Positions 6,074-11,537 of a stretch of 11,537 nt of DNA are shown in pieces; the stretch's first letter is position 1; every line of letters begins with the position of its first letter. Both the position numbers and the translations under genes were made by a program. Origin of the DNA: an uncultured Pirellulaceae bacterium (GTDB taxonomy: Bacteria > Planctomycetota > Planctomycetia > Pirellulales > Pirellulaceae); assembly GCA_947258905.1 (NCBI GenBank), contig CAMYKF010000631.1:1-11537 (forward strand), read 5' to 3'. The notes beneath the pieces are model-generated. The model saw only the letters and a list, made by a program, of their open reading frames with translations. It was not told the DNA's origin and ran no database searches.

Positions 6074-7993
6074 ATGAGCAAGCTTGCAGACCAATGGTTC
6101 GCGTCGGGCATCTCCCCGCGAGCCAAAACCGGATTGTATTTGGCCATGTGCCTGCCAGCTTGTCTGCTCGCCTCAGCTGCCGGCCAGGCAGCAGCGGCGG
6201 CCATCCCGCCTTCCCCGGGGCATGAGGTTGAGGCGTCACAGGACGAGTCAGCCGAGTCCCTGCGTGCCAGGTTCAATCAGCAACTGGAAGGGCTCGCCCA
6301 GTGGTGCGAGGAAAATGGACTGGACCCATTGGCCAGACGGGTGCGCGGCAGCATCGTCAAACGTGATCCGTCTCGACAATACATCTACATGCCCCCGGCA
6401 CACGGCACCACCGCACCCGCGGGTGCCGACGATTTGGTGCAGGAATTCCACAACCGATGGAGCGACATCAAACGCGAATTCGCCAGCCGTTTGCTGGAAC
6501 AGGCTCGCCGGGCGGCCGAGCAAGACCGCGGTGCCGATGCCTATCAATTGCTGCACGAAGTCCTCGTGCATGATCCGGACCACCAGGAGGTGCGTCGTAT
6601 TCTCGGTTTTCGACAGCACGACGATGCCGGCTGGATACGCTCGGCCCGCGCCACACGAGCCACCGCAGGCCGCACCCGCCAGGAAATCATGGGCTGGTCC
6701 GCCGGTACTTACCACGTCATCCAGTCACCGCATTTCATGATCTACTCCGCCGCGGGGCCACAGGCAGGTGTCGATCTGGCCGCCCAGCTCGAACAAACCT
6801 ACTGGGTATGGCGTCAGGTCTATTTCAATTACTGGTGCAACACAAACAAACTGAAATCGTGGCTGGAGGGAGCCAGTTCGGACAGTTCCAGCAGCCGCCG
6901 TTACGACGTCATTCTGTTTCGTGATCGCGAGCATTATCTGTCGGATTTGGCTGATGTGGCTGGTATCGAAGTGTCATCCGGTTACTACAACGAAGACCGC
7001 AAGGCGAGTTTTTTTTACGCCGCCGCTGATCCGCCGCTGGATACCTGGCGGCACGAGATTGTGCATCAGTTGCTACAGGAAAATTCCAACTCCCGGGCCA
7101 CCGTAGCCCAGCGTGGACATGCCTGGCTGGTGGAAGGCATCGCCATGTACTTTGAATCGCTACGCGAATATGACGATTATGTGACGCTGGGCGGTCTGGA
7201 TACGGTGCGACTGCAGTACGCGCGGTTGCGAGCCAAACGCGAAGGCTTTTACCTGCCGTTGGAACAACTGGACGGGATGGACCGTCAGGAACTGCAGCGT
7301 AGCGCCGATGTGCGCAAGCTTTACAGCCAGTCGGCAGGCATCAGCCAGTTTTTGTTGACGGTCGACGGCGGCAAGTACCGCGAAGGCTTCATCGAATACA
7401 TCAAACAGTTCTATCGCAAACGCAAGCTAAACACTTCCCTGGCGGAATTCACCGCACCCTTTGATCAACTGGACCGCCAGTATGCCGCTTTCCTGGAAAT
7501 GGAACGCGAGATGTGGCAGCAGCACCCCGAGGATTCCGGGCAACCCGGTCTGGCCATGGGCCGTAGCGGTATCAAGGATGAAGACCTCGCAAAATTGGTT
7601 GGCTGGAGCGGCATTAACTGGTTGGAGCTGTCCGAAAACCCCGTGGGCGATGCGGGAATTGGCTACCTCACACAATTGCCCGAATTGTCGCAGTTGTTTC
7701 TGGATGTGACGGGCGTGACCGACGCGTCCGGGCCGACTTTGGCTGGCATGACCACGCTTCAAGAACTGGACCTGGCCAGCACCCGTTTTGGCGACGAAGG
7801 CGTAGCCCAGCTGACCGGCTTGCCGAATCTGCAAGTTCTCTGGCTGGCCGGCAGCCGTGTCACCGACGCCAGCATCGACAGTTTCCTGGCGATGGACGAA
7901 CTGCAACTGCTCGATATCCGGCAGACGGATATCACCGATGCGGCAGTGACACGACTAAAAAACGCCAAACCGGATCTTCGGGTATTGAAGTAG
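6074..7993 (+). CDS. Secreted DUF1570-like gluzincin with C-terminal leucine-rich repeats
   Basis: The 639-residue protein starts with a signal peptide or membrane anchor (hydrophobic about residues 20-43). A charged helical region (about 55-180) is followed by a metallopeptidase-like domain (about 210-480). It holds RHEIVHQ with the HExxH zinc motif (His327, Glu328, His331) and, 23 residues on, VEGIAMYFE, whose Glu354 suits the third zinc ligand of a gluzincin. The residues needed for catalysis are therefore present, although no substrate is known. Residues about 505-639 form roughly five leucine-rich repeats of about 24 residues (for example LQELDLASTRFGDEGVAQL and LQVLWLAGSRVTDASI). From family knowledge, DUF1570-like proteins are common in planctomycetes. 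The ATG at 6074 has AGGTAAG upstream, somewhat far at about 9 nt, and follows a strong -10. It is probably a single-gene unit: the next gene has its own promoter. Confidence 0.82.
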   Translation: MSKLADQWFASGISPRAKTGLYLAMCLPACLLASAAGQAAAAAIPPSPGHEVEASQDESAESLRARFNQQLEGLAQWCEENGLDPLARRVRGSIVKRDPSRQYIYMPPAHGTTAPAGADDLVQEFHNRWSDIKREFASRLLEQARRAAEQDRGADAYQLLHEVLVHDPDHQEVRRILGFRQHDDAGWIRSARATRATAGRTRQEIMGWSAGTYHVIQSPHFMIYSAAGPQAGVDLAAQLEQTYWVWRQVYFNYWCNTNKLKSWLEGASSDSSSSRRYDVILFRDREHYLSDLADVAGIEVSSGYYNEDRKASFFYAAADPPLDTWRHEIVHQLLQENSNSRATVAQRGHAWLVEGIAMYFESLREYDDYVTLGGLDTVRLQYARLRAKREGFYLPLEQLDGMDRQELQRSADVRKLYSQSAGISQFLLTVDGGKYREGFIEYIKQFYRKRKLNTSLAEFTAPFDQLDRQYAAFLEMEREMWQQHPEDSGQPGLAMGRSGIKDEDLAKLVGWSGINWLELSENPVGDAGIGYLTQLPELSQLFLDVTGVTDASGPTLAGMTTLQELDLASTRFGDEGVAQLTGLPNLQVLWLAGSRVTDASIDSFLAMDELQLLDIRQTDITDAAVTRLKNAKPDLRVLK

Positions 7994-8013
7994 CGTGCCG
8001 ACCGCAGAAAATT

Positions 8014-8041
8014 TTGACAAGGGCAGGGCAGTTGCTAGACT
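8014..8041 (+). promoter_or_regulatory. Sigma-70-type promoter of the STN-like gene
   Basis: A perfect TTGACA (8014-8019) is separated by 16 nt from TAGACT (8036-8041), which is preceded by TGC and so resembles an extended -10. Transcription would start near 8048 and give a leader of about 115 nt before the ATG at 8163. Confidence 0.6.
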
Positions 8042-8162
8042 GGATTCGCCGGTCAGGACTTCCTGCTACCCCTTCCCGTCACACCGCTCCCTTCACGATC
8101 CGTCTCCTGACTGCCGGTCATTGTTGCGTCCAGGGTTTGCAAATTATTGGAGGGGAATTGTC

Positions 8163-8846
8163 ATGTTCAGAAAGAGACATCTGTTCGCGATCATCGTCGG
8201 CGTCACGTTGCTGTCCGCATCTTCAAGTCCCGTCGCATTGGGCCAGGGGTTCGAGCAGGACCAGGCGGAGCCCGCGACGACTGCCACACTCGGACTTGCC
8301 GGACATTCATGGAATCGGCGTGAAATGAAAATCGAGCTCGTGCTCGAACAGGAATCATCCTTCGACTACTTTGAAACACGTCTCGGCGATGTGCTCGACG
8401 AACTGCGGTCCAACTACCAGATCCCGATCATCCTGGACGCATCCGTCACTGACGTGGATGTCGACGAGGAGAGGCTGATCACTCTTGACCTGTCGGACGT
8501 GTCCTTGCGTTCGGCCTTGACGATCATGTTAACACCCATGCATTGCAGCTATGTCGTCAAGGATGAAGTGCTGTACATCATGTCGCAGGACGCAGAGCAC
8601 GAACATCTATATCTGCGAGTTTACGACTGCAGCGACCTGATGAGCCACATCGGTGAGCAAGGCTCCAGCGAAAAACTGCTCGACGTGTTACGGACAACGA
8701 TCAACGCCGAGACTTGGGAGGTCAGCGGCGGTCCGGGCAGCGTGGCGGAAATTGGCGGCAAGCTGGTCATTAATCAAAACAGCGACGGACATCGCAAGGT
8801 TGCCTGGTTGCTGAAGGCCCTGGATCGCGAATTCACGGACCGGTAA
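8163..8846 (+). CDS. Secreted protein with STN/secretin N-domain-like fold
   Basis: The product is 227 residues with a clear signal peptide (basic FRKRH start, hydrophobic residues about 7-25, likely cleavage near ALGQG). Residues about 66-140 resemble the short N-terminal domain of secretins and TonB receptors (STN): LGDVLDELRSNYQIPIIL, then LITLDLSDVSLRSALTIML, then a YVVKDEVLYIM strand. Residues about 150-222 look like a second secretin N1-like module ending in LLKAL. No secretin pore or TonB barrel follows, so this is an orphan periplasmic domain protein; its partner is unknown. The ATG at 8163 has an excellent ribosome binding site (GGAGGGG at 8149-8155, 7 nt away), which rules out the longer frame opening at 7995. 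The gene has its own promoter (8014-8041) and a terminator 30 nt after its stop. Confidence 0.8.
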   Translation: MFRKRHLFAIIVGVTLLSASSSPVALGQGFEQDQAEPATTATLGLAGHSWNRREMKIELVLEQESSFDYFETRLGDVLDELRSNYQIPIILDASVTDVDVDEERLITLDLSDVSLRSALTIMLTPMHCSYVVKDEVLYIMSQDAEHEHLYLRVYDCSDLMSHIGEQGSSEKLLDVLRTTINAETWEVSGGPGSVAEIGGKLVINQNSDGHRKVAWLLKALDREFTDR

Positions 8847-8863
8847 TCCCGGGGACGAAACCG

Positions 8864-8892
8864 TTAAACACCCCGCGCCGGTTGGTTACAAT
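8864..8892 (+). promoter_or_regulatory. Possible promoter of the sigma factor gene, inside a terminator hairpin
   Basis: TTAAAC (8864-8869) and TACAAT (8887-8892) are spaced by 17 nt. The -10 lies in the loop of the terminator that follows the STN-like gene. Transcription would start near 8899, about 40 nt before the TTG start of the sigma gene. The -35 matches the consensus at only about three positions. Confidence 0.45.
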
Positions 8893-8913
8893 ACAAGCCG
8901 GCGTTTTTTGTTT
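8876..8913 (+). terminator. Rho-independent terminator after the STN-like gene
   Basis: CGCCGG (8876-8881) pairs with CCGGCG (8898-8903) around a 16-nt loop, directly followed by TTTTTTGTTT (8904-8913). It begins 30 nt after the stop codon at 8846. The stem is short but all G-C and the T run is strong. Confidence 0.7.
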
Positions 8914-8938
8914 AATCTGTCGGCGGGAGTACAGCCCC

Positions 8939-9700
8939 TTGGACTCGGACGAACCGAAATTTGCTCCGCGACTGGAGAACATCGAGACACAGTGGAGCCT
9001 GCTGCAACGCGCGCATCATGGCACGCTGGTCAGCGGTAACGATGCGCGCAAATCGCTGGTATTGCGTTACGCCTCGGCCATCCGCAGCTACGTCAAGGCT
9101 ATGACGGGCAACGAAGCCGACACCGACGAGTTGTCCCAGGACGTGGTGGTGCGGCTGATGAAAGGTGATTTTGCCGGTGCCGACCCCGATCGCGGACGCT
9201 TTCGCGATTTGCTGAAAGTCGCCGTGCGTAACATGGTCCGCAATCACTGGGCCAAATCCAATCGCCGCAAGGGAGTCGATTATGATTTGGCGCTGGCGGC
9301 CGACGAAGTCGAAACTGGCGACAGCGACGATCCCTGGCTGGATGGTTGGCGCAAAAATGTCATCGATATCGCGATGGGGCGTTTGGAGACATACCAGCAC
9401 CAGCATGACGGCAACATCGCACACAGCGTGCTGAAACTGCGAATGGACTTTCCCGATCTCGACTCGACGGCGCTGGCCGAAAAGATCTCCGGGGAACAGG
9501 AGCGGGAGATTAATGCCGCCACTTATCGCCAGCAACTTCGTCGGGCACGCATCCGCTTCGCCCAGTATCTGGTCGAGGAAATCGCCAACGGGCTGGATGA
9601 CTCCGACCCGGCTCGCGTGCAGGAGGAGCTGATCAGCATCGGTCTGTATGAACACATCAAGGATGTGCTGCCCGAAGAATGGCGCGAAAAAAACGGGTAA
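8939..9700 (+). CDS. ECF-like RNA polymerase sigma factor
   Basis: The 253-residue protein resembles the ECF-type sigma factors that are abundant in planctomycetes. Region 2 covers about residues 35-108: LVLRYASAIRSYVKAMTG, then the acidic DELSQDVVVRLMKGDF, then RFRDLLKVAVRNMVRNHWAK, which corresponds to the -10-recognising helix. A C-terminal helical part (about 160-215) with DSTALAEKISGEQ could be a diverged region 4 helix-turn-helix, and a 35-residue acidic tail ends the protein. Start choice: the frame is open from 8882, but that part runs through the terminator hairpin of the previous gene. TTG at 8939 has GGGAG (8925-8929) 9 nt upstream and yields a natural N-terminus, so a TTG start is preferred. 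No anti-sigma factor or kinase gene adjoins it, so its control is unknown. The stop codon lies inside the left arm of the terminator. Confidence 0.8.
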   Translation: MDSDEPKFAPRLENIETQWSLLQRAHHGTLVSGNDARKSLVLRYASAIRSYVKAMTGNEADTDELSQDVVVRLMKGDFAGADPDRGRFRDLLKVAVRNMVRNHWAKSNRRKGVDYDLALAADEVETGDSDDPWLDGWRKNVIDIAMGRLETYQHQHDGNIAHSVLKLRMDFPDLDSTALAEKISGEQEREINAATYRQQLRRARIRFAQYLVEEIANGLDDSDPARVQEELISIGLYEHIKDVLPEEWREKNG

Positions 9701-9737
9701 GGCCTTTTCCGTCAGGCCTCACCCGTTGTGATTTTCT
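9687..9737. terminator. Bidirectional terminator between convergent sigma and protease genes
   Basis: AACGGGT-A-AGGCC (9692-9704) pairs with GGCCT-C-ACCCGTT (9715-9727): 12 pairs with one mismatch and a 10-nt loop. On the plus strand the stem is followed by GTGATTTTCT. On the minus strand the seven A bases at 9687-9693 become a run of T, a classic terminator for the protease gene. The left arm overlaps the last codons and stop of the sigma gene. Confidence 0.9.
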
Positions 9738-9780
9738 GTAAGGTCCCTCGTTGACGCTGCGGGTTCCCGGTGCAGGTCGG

Positions 9781-10572
9781 TTACTTGCTGATCTTGTTAC
9801 CGAAGGCCTTGGACAAACCACCTTGTTGGCTGTCCTGGGCGATCAGTCGGTCGCCTTCGCGGTCAACGGTTTGCAGCGTGTTTTCGACGAAGTCGCTGAT
9901 TTCGGAGATGTCAACGCCGTTGCTGACCAGGCGATCGTTGGGCATGTAGGACTGCGAGATGCCAACCAGCTGACCTTCGTCGTTCAGCATCGGGCCGCCA
10001 CTGTCGCCGGGGTTGATTGGAGACTGAGTTTCCACAACCTGCATGCGATTGTCACCAAGATCCTTGAAGTAGTTGGCTCGCACGTGACCGTTGGTGTAAA
10101 CCCACAGGGCGTCGCTGGAGCCAGGGTTGCCGATCGAGTGCACAATCTGGCCGGGTCGGGCAGAGTCACCAACCTCGATGGCTCGTACGTGATCAGGTAC
10201 CGATTCCAGTTGCAACAGGGCAATGTCCCGTTCGCGATCGACACTGATAACCGTCGCCATGATGGCAATCTCATCCACGTGCGAACCGTACCAGGTCTTG
10301 TCAGCGATGACACGATTCTTGTCGATGACCGGGAAGAACACGGCTACTTGCTGCGATCCGGCAACCACGTGTTCGTTGGTAACGACCAGACGCTGCTCCT
10401 TGTCGATCAGGACGCCGGAACCGCTTGCACCTGATTGCGGGGCTTCGATATAAGCGGTCGACAGGATGGCGGAGTCGTAAACGTTTTCGTTGGCGTTCAT
10501 GATGCCGGTCAGGCTCAGCGTTGCCATCAGGCACAGGGTCAGGCGGGCTCGGGTGATGATGGAAGCGTTCAT
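9781..10572 (-). CDS. Secreted trypsin-like serine protease (HtrA/S1C-like, no PDZ domain)
   Basis: The 263-residue protein carries a signal peptide (hydrophobic about residues 10-26, likely cleavage after MNA) and a chymotrypsin-fold protease domain (about 30-235). The catalytic triad is visible as His68 in TNEHVVAG, Asp116 in RERDIALL and Ser191 in NPGDSGGPML. It should be an active extracytoplasmic endopeptidase, by analogy to HtrA/Deg proteases that handle misfolded envelope proteins. Unlike DegP and DegS it has no PDZ domain: the domain is followed only by about 30 polar residues, so it is shorter than usual family members. The ATG at 10572 is preceded by an A/C-rich leader without a good ribosome binding site. 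It converges on the sigma gene and ends at the shared terminator. Confidence 0.88.
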   Translation of the reverse strand: MNASIITRARLTLCLMATLSLTGIMNANENVYDSAILSTAYIEAPQSGASGSGVLIDKEQRLVVTNEHVVAGSQQVAVFFPVIDKNRVIADKTWYGSHVDEIAIMATVISVDRERDIALLQLESVPDHVRAIEVGDSARPGQIVHSIGNPGSSDALWVYTNGHVRANYFKDLGDNRMQVVETQSPINPGDSGGPMLNDEGQLVGISQSYMPNDRLVSNGVDISEISDFVENTLQTVDREGDRLIAQDSQQGGLSKAFGNKISK

Positions 10573-10830
10573 GGTTCTGTCTTTTTTGCGGGGGTTGTCT
10601 TGGTTGCCGTTGTTTTTTGGGTTGGCTGTCCGTTGCTTTCATCTCCATTACCAATGGAATTGCCGTCTGTGACAGAAACCGGCAGATTTTCGAGACAGGG
10701 GACAAAAAGGCGGGAAAAAGGGGAGAAATGGCCGCGAACGAAGGTCCGCCAGAGCCGTCAATTCCGGGGGGCCCGATGAAGTCAGCGGCTGCGGAAGGCC
10801 ATCGAAACCAGACGGCTCTGGATACCTCAC
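10573..10830. other. Non-coding region upstream of the protease gene
   Basis: This stretch must contain the minus-strand promoter and leader of the protease gene; with the terminator and 3' region to its right the whole gene-free gap is 348 nt. Read on the minus strand, the 65 nt before the ATG are rich in A and C and nearly free of structure. Two small palindromes could be operators: TCCATT-acc-AATGGA (10644-10658) and TCTGT-g-ACAGA (10666-10676). No -35/-10 pair stands out. A larger inverted repeat at 10749-10821 is listed separately. Confidence 0.5.
10749..10821. repeat. Long-range inverted repeat, possible structured RNA or operator
   Basis: CCAGAGCCGTC (10749-10759) and GACGGCTCTGG (10811-10821) are perfect 11-bp arms separated by 51 nt. 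Inside, TTCCG (10762-10766) can pair with CGGAA (10792-10796), so a branched or two-part stem is possible in RNA from either strand. It lies between the terminator of the YbjN-like gene and the protease gene. No known RNA family is recognised. Confidence 0.6.
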
Positions 10831-10867
10831 AAAACAAAAAAAGGCCGCCCCGGCGAAAGGGCGGCCT
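10831..10867 (-). terminator. Rho-independent terminator of the YbjN-like gene
   Basis: AGGCCGCCC (10842-10850) and GGGCGGCCT (10859-10867) form a perfect 9-bp stem with an 8-nt loop. On the minus strand it is followed by TTTTTTTGTTTT (10842-10831), a textbook intrinsic terminator about 55 nt after the stop codon. Confidence 0.93.
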
Positions 10868-10874
10868 GAGGGGT

Positions 10875-10900
10875 TCGGAGCGGGACGGAGAACGCTCCGA
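10875..10900. other. Hairpin in the 3' untranslated region of the YbjN-like gene
   Basis: TCGGAGCG (10875-10882) pairs perfectly with CGCTCCGA (10893-10900) over a 10-nt loop, between the stop codon and the terminator. It has no T run of its own, so it may be an accessory 3' stem. Confidence 0.6.
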
Positions 10901-10920
10901 GGGGGGCTGGGCGTGGTGGT

Positions 10921-11537
10921 CTAGCTGCGGACAAAAACCATTTCGTTACCGTTGACCGTTAAGGTGAACCGGGTGTCGCTATCGAACCGAATCTGACCCT
11001 CGATTTGCTCGCCGGCGTCGTCCTGCATTCGCAACACATCGCCGTTGATGGCGAATTCGCCAAGGAGCGGCGATTCGCCATTACGCAATTCAAACCGGTT
11101 CTCGCTGTTCATGATCAACGTCAGCGACTGATCCTGATTGACCCAGGTGCCGCTCAGCCGCTGGCTGCTGTGAGCGGTGGCCCAGGCGTGCGGATCCCAT
11201 TCGTCCCACGTTGCCAGTGCGACATCGGCCATGGTGTTCAGCTGGTCAATGATCTGCTCATTCCGCATTTGGTCGTTGATGTGGATCGCACCGCACAGCT
11301 CAATCATGCGGGAGTTGGCGTCGTAGTGAAAGAAAAAGTCGCCGTAGGCACCGTTGAGTTCCAGCATGTTGAGGATCTGCGGGAGGTAATTGTTGCTGAG
11401 GTTTTCGTCCAGCTGAGCCAGGCGGTAGGTGCACCACAGGAAACGACGGCTTTCCGTCAAATACACGGTCGTGGGGAAGTCGCGATTGGAGTACCGATAG
11501 TCGAAATCCCAGTTGCCTTCGCCCAGCTCCTTGAGTT
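10921..11537 (-). CDS. YbjN-like protein with C-terminal beta-rich domain, N-terminus outside window
   Basis: The 204 visible residues are the C-terminal part of a gene whose start lies beyond the right edge; the frame is open to the last base. The first part (visible residues about 10-115) reads like a YbjN / type III chaperone-like alpha-beta domain: strands FPTTVYLTE and FLWCTYRLAQLDE, helix PQILNMLELNG, strands YGDFFFHYD and MIELCGAIHIND, then a helix with LNTMADVALATWDEW. The C-terminal part, from GTWVNQDQSL (about 129-204), is a beta-rich module with alternating strands (LTLIMNSENRFEL, FTLTVNGNEMVFVRS) resembling lipocalin-like domains that begin with a GTW motif. A GTG at 11466 could mimic a start, but upstream codons continue the domain. 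The role is unknown; YbjN-like proteins are generally annotated as sensory or chaperone-like. Confidence 0.6.
   Translation of the reverse strand, partial: LKELGEGNWDFDYRYSNRDFPTTVYLTESRRFLWCTYRLAQLDENLSNNYLPQILNMLELNGAYGDFFFHYDANSRMIELCGAIHINDQMRNEQIIDQLNTMADVALATWDEWDPHAWATAHSSQRLSGTWVNQDQSLTLIMNSENRFELRNGESPLLGEFAINGDVLRMQDDAGEQIEGQIRFDSDTRFTLTVNGNEMVFVRS

Noticed and set aside
8912..9655. Long antisense open frame of 247 codons opposite the sigma gene
   Set aside because: It mirrors the codon pattern of a well-supported sigma gene, has no family features and no ribosome binding site evidence.
9751..10434. Open frame of 227 codons opposite the protease gene
   Set aside because: The protease on the other strand has an intact catalytic triad, signal peptide and terminator. 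The antisense frame is an artefact of high GC.

Overview
The window looks like a piece of a planctomycete chromosome, most likely from the Pirellulales group. This is judged from protein styles only, since no marker such as 16S rRNA is present. The supporting signs are a secreted metallopeptidase-like protein fused to leucine-rich repeats, an ABC-2 permease with a very large soluble insertion, an orphan ECF-like sigma factor, a PilZ protein, a short Met-Ala-Lys-Tyr-Tyr-type protein, many proteins with signal peptides, GC-rich palindromic intergenic sequences, and genes mostly transcribed singly. No phage, insertion sequence, CRISPR array or integrase was found.

Layout, left to right. Positions 1-190 are a palindrome-rich intergenic repeat. 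A minus-strand block follows: a small secreted discoidin-like protein (258-881) carrying a 15-bp in-frame tandem repeat, a short conserved-looking gene that appears frameshifted (1046-1338), and a two-gene ABC transporter operon, ATPase (3948-4979) then permease (1441-3891). A 309-nt gap separates this from a plus-strand PilZ protein (5289-5660). A 14-bp GC-rich tandem repeat (5722-5769) and a minus-strand tRNA-His (5802-5876) come next. From about 6020 to 9700 three plus-strand genes are each read from their own likely promoter: a secreted HEIVH protein with LRRs (6074-7993), a secreted STN/secretin-N-like protein (8163-8846), and an ECF-like sigma factor starting at TTG (8939-9700). A bidirectional terminator divides these from two minus-strand genes: a trypsin-like protease (9781-10572) and the C-terminal part of a YbjN-like protein (10921 to the window end).

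The only clear functional unit is the ABC ATPase/permease pair. The other genes look like independent units; several act at the cell envelope or outside it (discoidin-like protein, gluzincin-LRR protein, STN protein, HtrA-like protease). The PilZ and sigma proteins are regulators with unknown partners. I see no convincing new multi-gene system. The points most worth a second look are the frameshifted small gene, the permease with a large predicted extracytoplasmic sensor-like domain, a promoter lying in the loop of a terminator ahead of the sigma gene, and an unexplained structured segment upstream of the protease.
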